From Triatoma infestans (lineage: Eukaryota; Arthropoda; Insecta; Hemiptera; Reduviidae), in assembly GCA_011037195.1 (NCBI GenBank), contig JAAEAF010006972.1, positions 1 to 64,000 of the forward strand: DNA of 64,000 nucleotides. The letters run 5' to 3'. Under the pieces are notes generated by a model, which was not told the DNA's origin, did no database searches, and worked only from the letters and a program-made list of their open reading frames with translations. The position numbers and the translations under genes were made by a program. Shown here piece by piece: positions 1-11,545 of this stretch; positions within the stretch are counted from its first letter, which is position 1, and every line of letters starts with the position of its first letter.

Positions 1-2184
1 CATTTTAGCAAGCACCTTGTACTGTTGTTTTTATGGTGGTGAACAGAGAAAAATTTATATATTGATTAAGAAAAACAAAGTAACTGCAAGGACTTTATAC
101 TGTTGTTGTAGAAAGAGTGTGGTAGCTTGAGAGAATAATGACAGACTGGGCTGGCACACGATGTTTTCTTCTTGATAGTTGTGAGCGCAAGACTGACACT
201 TAATGATCTTTCCTACGGTTAGACTTTGAATCACGGCTTGTGATAGGGACATAGGTCCATCTCATGTGATATAGCTCTGGGTACGATGCCTTATGACTTT
301 GCTGCAGCCAAGATACGAACCGGCAATCCATTACATTCAGCTTAAATTTTTAACAGCATGTTTTAGTATCAAAGTTTGCCTCAGGCAGCATTTATGATTT
401 GGAAAATTCTCTTTTGAAGACTTAAAGAGTGGCTTGTCTTTACTTTCATTAAGTTGTGGTATTTCTGATGATGATATATTCAGATCCTTCTTAGCCTTAC
501 TTTTCGCTCTATCGGGAAGATACAGTGTACATACAGGTAGGGAGCGTACTGGGCCCTCCAAGGATAAGTTAGAGAGCCTCTGCATTGCGTAAGACCCCTC
601 AGTAGAGGAAGATATGAACCACTTTTTAATTGACTTCTAAGGAGATGCTGCAGGAATCCTTGCATTTCGAAAAGCTCAGTTGAAATCACGGTTTTAAGTT
701 ATGGATTTTTAATTTGGCTTCACGCTTGTCTAATTTCTTCATTTAAATTGAAAATTTAATTAAATTTTCTCTTAATTTAGAAAATTACATTACATTATTA
801 CATTAATTTTTTAATTACATACATTATTATTTAAACTACATTTATTTTTTTATACTTCCTTTCCTAAGTGTATCTTATACTTCCTGTTAAAGATGAATCT
901 TCAGCACACTCATTGAATTTGGCGAATTCCTAGTACCAATTTTTTTTCAAATTTTGCAATTTGTCAGTAATCACAGTTTTCATTATCTGTACTACCATGT
1001 TATTTTTGAAAATTTTATCCTTAGTTCAGATTTTTCTATAATATTCTCTTTAAAAAAATGTTTTTATAGTAAAGGATTAATTATAATTTAAAAGTTGGCT
1101 TTGTTATTTATCCGTGTGACATAGTTCTAGATTAGCAACATAAATAGGGTTGCATGCAACATCCCCATGAAAATAGTGACTCACTGACTCATCCCTATCG
1201 TCGAATTTTACTTACTGTTGTTATTCATCACAAAACCACTTAGCAGAATTAATTTTACATCTACAATAACTAGTTTATTTAACTTTTTTCTTCTTTTTTT
1301 TATGTTTCCCAAAGTTTCATAAAATTTAATATTCTAATATTTCTCGTGTATGTTAAAAATTATTAACAATTAAGCGATATCGTATAATTTCTTGATGTTT
1401 TGAGTTTTTTAAAGATGCATTATTGGTTTATTGTAATTTTTAACCTAAAACAGAACATTTTTTTTTTTTTATCTTTTCTATCAGAAAAATTCTAGATATT
1501 AACTTAGCTTTGGTGTTAAAATTATAAGTGCTGTATGATTCCAAAAATTATTTTGATTTTAGACGGAATGTTCTTTAGGAGTGAATGAATACATAATAAT
1601 CCTCATCCCTTAGGGATGGTTGAATCTTCGTTCGTGGAATGTCGAAAAAAGAGTAGTGTTCCAAATTAATTTTTACTTTTCTTCTTAACTATTTTTAACA
1701 AAAAAATAAAAAAAGTAAAATGCAATAAATTTTACACTACAATTCTTCCATTTACTTTAGAGTAGAGAAAAGTTTTCAATTCACAGTTTTTGTGGTGTGG
1801 ATAAAAAAGAAGAAAAATTTGGCACGCTTTCATACAACCCAAGCACACTTGTTTGCCACACATCTGTCTACCAGTTTGGCAAGTTGCATTCTTACCCAGA
1901 TCACTTGTGCTAATCGAACTAATCTACTAACTAGATAAGTTATTAACTCAGATTAGAAGAATTCTTAAAATTCTTCATAATTTTAAGTTAAAGAAGGGAA
2001 ATTCAACTTTAATTGAATATGTGTTGGTTATACATAAATAGGTTTTATTTAAATAAAAAAATAAGCATTATATTTTTGACTTAACTGCTTGATGCCTTTA
2101 TTATTCTGGATTTGAATGCTTTGCTTATAAACTCGTTCTCAAAGCTGCTTCTGAGTAATAGTTTAATCAGCTTTAAAAAATTTT
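1..2184. other. AT-rich sequence without an identified gene
   Basis: Apart from the candidate ORF at 337-585, I see only AT-rich DNA with poly-T and poly-A runs. No splice-bounded coding segment, RNA gene or recognisable transposon protein is visible. Confidence 0.5.
337..585 (-). other. Unidentified protein-like ORF or possible exon
   Basis: A minus-strand frame of about 80 codons ends at a stop near 337. An acceptor-like sequence (cgcaatgcag) lies just before its upstream end, around 576-585. The middle part is rich in Lys, Ser, Glu and Asp (for example KSKAKKDLNISSSEIPQLNE), unlike the Phe/Ile/Tyr-rich products of random AT-rich DNA. I do not recognise it. It may be a terminal exon, a retroposed fragment or chance. 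Confidence 0.2.
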
Positions 2185-2420
2185 GCCAGGACTTTACAGT
2201 AAAATAGAAGTTAGTTAGCGAGAGAATTATAAAGAGACAGACTGGCAGAGTGAGATGAGAAGGTAGTAGATAGGTTGCTGACTGGATGTAAGCTGATCGT
2301 AAACTGTCCTGAACTGTACTGCTGTCGTTCTATTTATATGAATCGAACTGTCCTGTCCTAGTATGGCCTAGGTGGGGGGAATAACTGACTTTTGATTCAT
2401 TTAATGTGTGCTTCTTCTCT
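2185..2420 (+). repeat. Interspersed repeat, copy A (~235 bp)
   Basis: Nearly identical to copy B at 3562-3799, in the same orientation. Both contain gacagactggc, ggttgctgactggatgtaagctg and actgtcctgaactgtactgc. The opening gccaggactttaca resembles the inner arm of the TIR element at 31506-32062, so they may belong to one family. Confidence 0.8.
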
Positions 2421-2526
2421 CCATAAGCTGGAAATTTACTTAAGTCGTATTTAAGAAGCTTTATCGCACATTCGTGAATATTTAACACAAGTCATATTTA
2501 CATACGGAGAATCTGCTTAAATTCAC

Positions 2527-2728
2527 GGAGGTCCCGGGTTCGAATCCAGCCTGCTGCCCTTAGATTTTTTTCTTCCTAGGAGCCTCTACTACTCGGTGTC
2601 CGGTGATGAGCAGTGTTGTCTGTAGCTAGAGAATGCTGTTTAGAGGCCGGCTGTGCATTGGAGAAGACTCCGGGGAGCACAATAGATCTTTCAGGTCGCA
2701 GTGCAGTAATCCCCTACAACAATCTACA
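2527..2728 (+). mobile_element. tRNA-derived SINE, 5'-truncated
   Basis: Begins within the tRNA-like head (box B ggttcgaatcc at 2537-2547) and continues through the same body as the fuller copy at 47063: ttcttcctaggagcctcta, ctgtagctagagaatgctg, gaggccggct, caacaatctac. Box A is missing, so this copy is dead. Confidence 0.85.
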
Positions 2729-3351
2729 TTAATCTACTTAAATTTCAAACAATTTTTTATATTCCATTCCCAGTTATAGTATTTAACAAATCACCTTATT
2801 AATAAAAAAAATAAGGGCAACTTTTTTGGTTACAGATTAAAAGTAATAAACAATTCTATGAAATTATTGAATTTATGAGACATCATTATCGAAGTCAATG
2901 GACAAAAAAAATCTGCAATATTTCTTTCATTCCTGCAATTAAAAAATATTTTTTACTTTTGAATTAAATATTTAAAAGAGATTTTGTGACTATTTGTTTC
3001 CATGTTTTCTGAGGCTAGGAATTTTTTTTTGTGTTTTAAAGAAGAAGTGATATGGTTAGCGAAAGATCGTTTTTGTGTTTCAAGCAGTGATCGATCGGAT
3101 TTTTCAAAAGTTTCTGAATTTCCGACCCCGCCTGTGGTAATAGATTTCAGTCCCTTTAAATTGAACAAAAAAAAAAAAAATTAAACGAATGATCTATTAA
3201 AGAAAATAATAGCAATATTTTCACAGAAGTTTCAGTACAAATCCGTTCAACAGAACGTGCGATTTTACTGTTTTCTTTTTTTTCTTTTATTTTTTTGTGA
3301 CGTTCCTAAAAATGGCTCTAACATGTCTCTAAGTACTAAACATACATATTA

Positions 3352-4058
3352 GCATCAGAGTTATTTTCCGTGATAGCCTGTTTCTTTTTGTGGTCATCGA
3401 CCGTTTCCGGGCGTTCGCCCATCATTATATCAGCAGTATGTAATAGCATAGACGCACAGAGCTATAATAAAAGTGAAGGAAAGAGAGTTAGTGAGAATAA
3501 ATTTTAGAGAAATAAACTAGATGATGTGCTGAATACTGTATAATGAAAGGAACACATAAACTGCAAGGACTGTACAGTAAAATAGAAGTTAGATAGCGAG
3601 AGAATTATAAAAAGACAGACTGGCTGAGTGATGAGAAGGTAGTAGATAGGTTGCTGACTGGATGTAAGCTGGTCGTAAACTGTCCTGAACTGTACTGCTG
3701 TCGTTCTATTTATATATAAATCGAACTGTCCTGTCCAAGTATGGCCTAGGTGGGGGGGAGTAACTGACTTTTGATTCATTTAATGTGTGCTTCTTCGCTC
3801 CTCAGATTCTATGAATCTTTAATGATTCGGATCATATTACAGAGCACATTTAGTTGATACACTCAGTTGAGTGGCTCTGTGCAGTCTGTGTTTAAATTTG
3901 CTCTGTGCAAGTCTATGTTATCACACTGTTTTTGACAAAAACATCCTGATGATTAGCGAACGCTCGAAACCAGTCGTTGACCACCACAAAAAGAAGCAGG
4001 CTATCTCGGAAAATATCTCTGTGATGCTTTCCAGCTCTGCGGAACCAACCACAACAAC
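3352..4058. mobile_element. Foldback element with a nested repeat
   Basis: Left arm 3352-3465 (ccgtgatagcctg, tggtcatcgacc, gggcgttcgcccatcat) is repeated inverted at 3840-4058 (atgattagcgaacgctcgaaacc, accacaaaaagaagcaggct). The space between the arms holds repeat copy B. The same arms occur close together at 6009-6300 and as solo arms near 5424 and 20134. Confidence 0.8.
3562..3799 (+). repeat. Interspersed repeat, copy B, nested in a foldback element
   Basis: Second copy of the repeat at 2185-2420. It lies between the two arms of a foldback element (3352-3465 and 3840-4058), so it probably inserted into that element. Confidence 0.8.
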
Positions 4059-5423
4059 TACATACATACATATATCCCTCATCACCATTATTTAAATTAG
4101 TTTTCTAAAAAGATTAATTTTAGTGTGCTGTGGGAGAGGGAACCAACTGCTGCAACGTCAGCCATATCTCTAAACTTTCATTTCAATACAATTTATGGGC
4201 TTTCTACCATCTATACAATATTAACATCAAATGAGTTACGATAATAATTATTTTAATGGAAAAAAAAATCAGTTAAACCGGAAATTCAATATTGTTTTTG
4301 AATTTTTATAATCTCGAAAACGGTTTTAAAGATGATAAATTAAACCTGAATGCTACTTACTGCATTTATATAAATCTAAACCTATCATTTATACTTTCTG
4401 CAGGACATACTGCACAACTCCTACTGACGATTTGAAGGAGACAAATTGATGAACGAACTTTAAAAAAAAAAAAAATATGGACTTTTTGAACCAAGGTGTG
4501 GTAACCCTGGCACTTGTTGAAATTAAGGTTGTATCTCATACAGAAAATACACTTACCAGCACACATGATAAACTAGAGATATTCATATTAAAATAATGTT
4601 GGTCGCATATTCTTTTTTTTTTTTGTAACTCATTTAAATTTTATGTTTGAATTACGAAGTGGTTGGGCTTTTTTTTTCTTTTTTTTTTTTATGAATGTTT
4701 TTGGGTGACGTAAAAAGAAGGGTCTCACCAACCCAAGTGGTGTTATAGAGTGTGTATGTATATGTAAAAGTATGTATGACCTGGTATTATAAAAAGTTTT
4801 GCTTTCTCATAATGCAGCACACACTTACATATACATACGGACATAGAAAGAATGTGAAGTAAAGGCAGGCAGCTGTGTGTGAACTATTGTATTTAAGTAA
4901 TGCGCCCTCCTCAGTTTGGACTGGGCGGTGAGAGCGGGTTTAGACCCAAGATAAACAGCTGCAATGGTTTGTGTGTTTCTTCTCTTCTTCACTGTCAGGC
5001 CCCTTCTTGGATGGACGTTGTGATTCACATCGCATCCGTCTTATTTCTCTCTTACTCTCCTCCCTTTTCCGCCCCTTCTTTCAAATCATAGCTCCTTTCT
5101 TCTTCTTCGTTATTATTATTATTATTATTATTATTTTCTTCATCTAGCCTATATAGTAAGTTTTTATATCATACTATAAATTTTTGACCAAGTTTTCATT
5201 AATATCTTATTGATTCATGTAATTGCGATCTTTTCACATTTTCTAAAATCTGTATTTTAGAAACTCGATTTTTGAGGTCATAGTTTTGTGACAGATCTTT
5301 TAAATGTAATTATGTACAGGACAAATAAAAAAACGAAAAATTGCAAAAAAAAATAAATAAAATGAATTTGGATTTCTGCTCGAGAAAAAACGAGGCAGTG
5401 TATACCACTGTATGAATCAATTT
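4059..5423. other. No gene seen; simple repeats
   Basis: Contains T-rich runs, a small imperfect hairpin around 4750-4838 built on gtatgtatatgtaa and its complement, a somewhat GC-richer stretch at 4900-5080 and a (TTA)n microsatellite at 5110-5134. No supported coding sequence. Confidence 0.5.
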
Positions 5424-5522
5424 TGTGGTCATCGACCCGGTTTCTCGGGCGTTCGCCCATTTTCAGGATGCGTTTTTTCAGACAGTGTGATAACACAGAC
5501 TTGTACAGAGCAAATTCAGTTT
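5424..5522 (+). repeat. Solo arm of the foldback family, followed by (CAC)n
   Basis: Carries tggtcatcgaccc, gggcgttcgccca, cagtgtgataacacagac and agagcaaattcagttt, as in the left arm of the element at 6009-6300. A (CAC)n microsatellite follows at 5523-5546. No inverted partner is nearby. Confidence 0.75.
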
Positions 5523-5581
5523 ACCACCACCACCACCACCACCACAACTATTGCTTTCTGTTACTCCAAGTATTGAGGAAG

Positions 5582-5830
5582 TATTGTGATCGTGTCAAAT
5601 TTTCGATATCGAGTTTTCACCGGAAATACTCCTTTCTTATAAGAAAAAAATATTGTAGGCGAATGTTCTGTGTGTGAATTTGAGAACAAAATATTTCGCA
5701 AGCAAAAAGTCGCAGATAAGCTCGAACTTGGTATTCCGTTTAGATATTACCACCGCACAAAAAACACGAAAGTTCTCGACAAAATCCATCAACCGGAAGT
5801 GCGATTTTACTGAATGTTTTTTTTTATGTT
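5582..5830 (-). repeat. CTTCCGG-family repeat fragment
   Basis: Reversed relative to the long copy at 14560-16170: gatcgtgtcaaattttcgat, gttttcaccggaaata, gtttagatattacc, then aaccggaagtgcgattttac. The family is AT-rich and without clear coding potential. Confidence 0.75.
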
Positions 5831-6008
5831 TTTCAAGATTTTCTTTCAACTTCGTATACTATCTATTTACATAAATTTCGTACAGTAAATATCACTTTGG
5901 GGGTTCTGTGGGAATAATAGCGTTTAGGTGCCCTATAAAATTTCTCTTGAGTACAGTGTATAGTTTTTATCTCTTATATAACATTTTTAACTCTTATATA
6001 ACATAATA

Positions 6009-6300
6009 CATCAGAGATATTTTCCGTGATAGCCTGCTTCTTCATCGGTCAACCGGTCATCGACCGGTTTCAGGCGTTCGCCCATAATCAGAATGTTTTT
6101 GACATAGACTTGAGAACAGTGTGATAACATAGACTTGCACAGAGCAAATTCAGTTGATACTATGATATTTTGACAAAAACATCCTGATGATGGGCAAACG
6201 CCCGAAACCGATCGATGACCACAAAAAGAAGCAAAAGCTATCACGGAAAATATCTCTGATGCTTTCCAGTTCTGCGGAACCAACCACAATAACAGTTAAT
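6009..6300. mobile_element. Complete foldback element (~290 bp)
   Basis: Two inverted arms of about 100 bp (6009-6105 and 6172-6290) enclose a short spacer. Left arm: cagagatattttccgtgata, accggtttcaggcgttcgcc. Right arm: gggcaaacgcccgaaaccga, tatcacggaaaatatctctg. Such a sequence would fold into a long hairpin if transcribed. No coding capacity, so it must be non-autonomous. Confidence 0.85.
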
Positions 6301-6319
6301 ACATATTATAGAAGTATTT

Positions 6320-7466
6320 GATAAAATTCCAAATTTGAAGAAAAACCGGTTAACCGGAAGTGCCGGAAGAAGGTTAAGGAATAGGTTTTTGAGTTTTTTA
6401 AAATTTTCTCCTAAATGACTCATTAAGTTTTTCTTTAATTTGAGAATAATAACTCACTTACTACGTAAAACGTAACTTTTATTTGAAAATTTATCCCGAA
6501 AAAATCGATTAATCATAAGTTCTGCGGAATTTTTGGCGTTGAATTTCAAAACTAATGAAAGGTTGGTTTATTATTGCCACTCTCTTCATGTTAAGACATA
6601 ATTAAAATTTGAAGTGTAGGTATGGAAAATTTATCATTTTATTTATTTGAAATTGTGTATTTGAAAGTACTAAGAGAAAATCTGTGGGTGGAGCCCAAAA
6701 ATAATTTTACCAAGTTTTCAAAAAAAATTGCAGCCATTTTCACGAAAATCACGATCAATTGAAGAAAAATCCTGTTTTTCTAAAAAAAATAGCACTTCCA
6801 GATTAACTGTGAAATAAATCGTCTTTTTGTGAACACAATAGTGGAAACTATTATGGTAAAGTAATTTTAAATCAAAAGTTTTACTTTTGAAAAATCTGAC
6901 GAACACATTATTGTCTTTTTTCCATTTTATAGAAGAATCCGACACATGGAAGGGGAAGCAAGAAAAGAAATAAAAGATGAAATATTCATAGTACCCTGGG
7001 ATTTTTATTTGCTGAGATGGCGGTCATATTTATGATATAAGTTGTTTTGAACCATTATGTTTATAGTACCATCTGCTAGCCACGTGTGCAAGAAAAAGAG
7101 TGACTTCTTTAAAAAGATTAAGTTAGTTGCAACTGGTTAAACTATGTTTTGTTGAAAATAATGGTTATAAAGTGTTCAAATCTTTTTTCTATTATTATTT
7201 ATTTACTTATATAAGAGAAAGTATTATTACGGATCGTGTCAAATTTTCTATCCGAATTTTTGGCGTTGAATTTCAAAACTTATGAAAGGTTGGTTATTAT
7301 TGCCACTCTCGTCATGTTAAGACATAAGTAAAATTTGAAGTGTAGGTATGGAAAATTCATAATTTTTTTTTTATAATTTATTGTGTATTTGAAAGTACTA
7401 AGAGAAAATCTGGGAGTAGAGCCCAAAAATAATTTCACCAAATTCCGAAAAAGTAGTGTTTAGTAC

Positions 7467-7499
<33 letters not shown>

Positions 7500-8000
7500 A
7501 GCAAAGCTCAACCATGACATTCCGTTTGGTGTATCACTATAGGGATCCTGCAAGAAAGTTATCTGTCACAATTCCTCAACCGGAAGTATCACTTTACTTG
7601 AATGGATTTTTCATTATTTTCTTATGAAAATTCTTTTTTATTATTTTCTTATGAAAATGGCTCCAACAATATTCTATAAACTTTGTATATCAACTATTAA
7701 GAAAAGCTATAAACTTTTTATTTGACATATTTTCTCCGTGAAAGGGGGGGGGGTGGCTTTTTGAGAAAGTGATGTCTAAAAAGTGCTATTTCTTTAGTTT
7801 ATTATACGATTCTGTGATCTAAATAATATTAATTAAATTTAAATATTTTGCTAAAATTCCGAGTTTTAAAAAAAAAAGAAATCGGTTGACCGGAAATGCG
7901 TTTTTACTGAGCCGTAATTTCCCCGGTTTTTCAATGAATTGGTTTGAAAATTCTTTCTTTTTTTTTAACTTTTTTTCCATGAAAATTTATTTAAGGGGAT
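6320..8000 (-). repeat. Cluster of CTTCCGG-family fragments with a local direct duplication
   Basis: Reverse-orientation fragments: ggttaaccggaagtgccgg at ~6349, gatcgtgtcaaattttctat at 7232, caaccggaagtatcacttta near 7577, cggttgaccggaaatgcg near 7883. Segments 6528-6712 and 7255-7440 are near-identical direct repeats. A (GT)n tract sits at 7466-7492 and a G-run near 7745. Confidence 0.7.
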
Positions 8001-9169
8001 TTTGAAGGAGAGGAAGGTCATTAATTAAGTATAGTTCCTCCCATAGAACATTTAAGATGAACCAAACATCTAGGAAGAATATTATAAGTTTGGAGAAAAT
8101 TTATAATTTATAACTTGGTAAATAATTATTCTGTGATAATTAAAAAAATAATATAATCAATATAGATTCAAATCTGAACACCATTAAAAATTAGAAAACA
8201 GTAGTTATGATGTAAACTTTTGTCCCATATTGCAGCTGTTAACATAGCATATAACCAAGTTTAACAGATTAGCCTTCGCACTTAAATTGTTTTATGCCTT
8301 CTGCCAGGTCTGTCTCTTAAACTTTCACTTATTGTTGATCTATCAATCTAATGCGAATCTATCGAAGCTTTCGAAATTTTCATCGGAAATACATGCATTT
8401 AAGGTCCCTTGAGTTTGAATTGTCTATTGTGAAACACGATACCATTTTTCCTGATTTATATTTCATAATGGGGACTACGTATCTTTAAAAGTACAATTTC
8501 TGCTTCATATTTAATTATACTTAATGCTAAGTGGAACGTACAATGTATTTGAAAGAGTCCTGGAATCAAAAGCTCCTCCTCTAGAACCAATAAACATAAA
8601 ATCCACATAAAAATACTTCCAGTAAACACATACATGGCTATACAGAATAAATACCTAATTTAAAGTAAATTTTTAAGCTCCATTTTTATAACGAAATCGT
8701 AAACAAATTTAGAAAAAAAAGTAAATTGGAATTTCCGGTTGAAAATTTTGAATGAAAACTACCCACCTCTAATAACTTCTATTTAAAATATTCAAAAATA
8801 AATCGAAGTTAGAATTTTCTGACAAGGTTACATTTCCTTCTGTAAGAATGTTTTTAGTCTGAGTATGCGTACTCAGATGCACGCATAGTAACTCAAAAAC
8901 AAAATAAAAATTATCGGAAAGTAAAATTGAAAATCCATTTTGTAAAATTAGGCAATACGAAGCTAAAGTTTTTAAGATTAAATTCTACTCATTTGATTGA
9001 ATTTTTTTTTTTGTTTTGTTTTGTTTTCTCGCTTTTTTCCTCGAAAAAGGGTTCGAAATGACTTTGTTTTGTTAAATAGTAACTTTACAAGTACAATTTC
9101 TGCTTCAAATTGAATTATACTTAATGCTAAGTGGAAACTACAATATATTAAAAGATACATATAACAAAC
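8001..9169. other. AT-rich sequence without an identified gene
   Basis: Low-complexity AT-rich DNA. The segment acaatttctgcttca(t/a)att...aattatacttaatgctaagtgg occurs near 8498 and again near 9090, suggesting an old duplicated repeat. No coding exon seen. Confidence 0.5.
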
Positions 9170-10170
9170 TCACCGCCTTGTAGAGACACCATTGCATTCT
9201 CCCTTGAGAAGAAGGAGTGCTATTTGGGGGCTTTCCTCGATGTGAAGCAGACCTTTGATTGAGTACGACATCCTGGGCTGCTCAGGAAACTTAAGGGCAT
9301 CCTTCCAGCCACCTATTACCTCATCCTAAAATCCTACTTATTCGATGGGTATTTCCGAGCACAAATCGGATCACTCTCTCCGTTCAAGCATACTAAAGCT
9401 GGTGTGCGGCCAGGCAGCATTCTAGGTCCCATCCTTTACTCAGTATACACTGCAGACATCCCAACACATCCTGATGCTATCCTTCTCACCTATGTAGATT
9501 AAACTGCTATCCTGTCAACCAATAATGATCCCTTGATAGACCATAGAAATCTGCAAACCCCTCTCCTCCCTAGAAAAACGGTTCAAAAAATGAGTCATTA
9601 AATTTAATGAAAACAAGTCCCCCAAACATTACCTTCACTCTTCGTCGCATTATTCTTCCTCCAGTCTACTACAACTTAACTCCGTTACTAGTGGTCAATG
9701 TTGCTCGCTATCTTGGGCTTTACTTAGACCGAAGACTTAACCTGGAATCCTCATACACGACTTGAAAGAATAGGACTAGACGGATGCTTTCTACAAGTTA
9801 AAAGATTACTGGGCAGCACATCTAAACTCTCTCTTGACAACGAAAGACTAATTGTAATTTACACATCTTTTTTAAAGCCAACTGGGCGTATAGGATAGAA
9901 CTATGGGGTTCAACCAAACGCTCAAATCTCTAAAGACTCCAATCCCTACAAGCCAGAATCCTCTATAACATTGTTTTAGGATTCCAACCGAACCAAACAC
10001 ACTGACCTTAATATATACCTTCCATCGCTCAAGTCGCTCAAACCCGTTACAGGAAATTCCATATTAACCTATGGACTCACACAAATCCTTTAGTTCAACA
10101 CCTGTCTTCCCGAACTCTTCCTAATAACCCTCCTAGATTGTCTTAAAAGGCAATGGCCTCGTGATCTCCT
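9170..10170 (+). mobile_element. Jockey-like LINE remnant, reverse transcriptase
   Basis: Translation in patched frames gives reverse transcriptase blocks: FLDVKQTFD (for FLDxxKAFD), LKSYLFDGYFRAQIG, AGVRPGSILGPILYSVYTAD and IPTHPDAILLTYVD followed by a stop where the catalytic YADD should be. Further on come the thumb/C-terminal matches ERIGLDGCF, LYNI and others. There are several in-frame stops, so it is a pseudogene of a non-LTR retrotransposon, 5' truncated. Confidence 0.8.
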
Positions 10171-10524
10171 CTCAAGTGCAGAGAATGAATAGTATTTTTG
10201 TGTAGTTTGGAGTGTTAACACTGGGTAGCTTCTCCACTCATTATGTATTGTAATAATTGTTACTTAAGATTTATTTTTAAATTTATCACTTTTTCTTAAA
10301 AAAAAAAAATTGATGAAGAAGGACCCGGAATAGAAGTGATGTGTAAGGAGAGGCATCTCTTTATAGGGTCAATATGTAGTACGGTTCCACCATCAAAAAC
10401 TTGTGTTAAAAAAAGTTCAAAGTTGAAGAAACTTTTCCAGTTGAAAATGAAGAGAGTGGAAGAGATAGGTAGTTGGTCATGTTTGTTACTTTCTCTCTCT
10501 TAATCTTGGTTAGAACAAGTTTTA

Positions 10525-10787
10525 GGATCGTGTCAGATTTGCGAAATTGAGATTTTCACCGGAAATACATGTATTGAGGTCACCTGAGTACGATAATTTT
10601 TTTTTAGCGAATGGTCTGCAACCCCCCTCCCCTTTTTTCTTTCTGGTGTGATGAGTATGTGTGTGGCAAAATCCATCAAACGAAGGTGGCTACTTTACTA
10701 ATTGTTTTTGTGTTTTTCACAATTTTCTGGAAAACGGCTCCTACGATTTTCTTTAAACTGCGTATATCTACACAAAAACACATATAA
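10525..10787 (-). repeat. CTTCCGG-family repeat fragment
   Basis: Reverse orientation: atcgtgtcagatttgcgaaa, gattttcaccggaaatacat, gaggtcacctgag, agcgaatggtctg and then caaacgaaggtggctacttt. It ends near the border of the next element. Confidence 0.7.
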
Positions 10788-11545
10788 CAGGGTGTCCCTT
10801 TTAAACGGGCCACTTTTGAAATAACTCTTAAACAAAGGAATGTATCAAAAAAGTGAACATAACGTTTGTTGAACTATTTTCGCTCTAGTTTATGATGATG
10901 TTAATGTTTTTTGATTTTATTGCCGCCTTACACCTTAAATCGGTGGTTGAAAGTGGCGATTTTTTTTTTTGAGCCCCACTTTTTACTACTGTATTGAAAA
11001 CTACTAAAAAAATGAAGAAAACTGCCGTTAATTTCATATTTCAATATTTCAAACTGTTGCCAAGATATTCAATCATAAAGATTAAATTTTTCGCCGTTTT
11101 TTACCTATTTCTTTGTTTCATAAACTAAAATTAAAAGCGGATTTCCTTATTATTTGTAATAAATAAGAGAGTTCAAATGCTGACAACACTTGAAAACTAT
11201 TTTAAATACATAAGGGATTTAAGAATCAGATAAAAAAAAACATCATTAAAACAAAACAATATTTTCCAGTTTATTTACAAAAATCTATTAAAAAAATATT
11301 ACCTATTTATTGAAAATAACCTTCTCAGCTTAAAGGGCACAAGCGCCAGTCGCTGCCCAACAGATGAAGTTGCTAATCGTATCGTGTTTGCCGGAATTCC
11401 TAAGCAGGTTTGGATTAAGTCTTCTCTAAGTGCGTCTGGAGTTGTTGGTTCCCTGACATAAATTTTTTCTTTGAGATATCTCCCCCAAAAAAAAAATTCA
11501 AGAGGGGTTAAATCTGGCGATCTGGAAGGCCAGCTTACTACCGGT
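10788..11545 (-). mobile_element. Tc1/mariner-superfamily transposon remnant, C-terminal transposase
   Basis: The minus strand at about 11540-11330 reads WPSRSPDLTPLEFFFWG, YLKEKIYVREPTTPDALRED and LIQTCLGIPANTIRLATSS: the end of an IS630/Tc1/mariner DDE transposase with its SPDLTPLxFFxWG motif. A terminus-like sequence gggtgtcccttttaaacggg lies at ~10791. The rest of the transposase is missing where other sequence begins near 11545. Not functional. Confidence 0.7.

Noticed and set aside
5523..5546. His-rich coding segment (HHHHHHH) at (CAC)n
   Set aside because: Simple microsatellite following a foldback arm; the surrounding frame is repeat sequence. The same applies to (CAC)n at 12133-12151.
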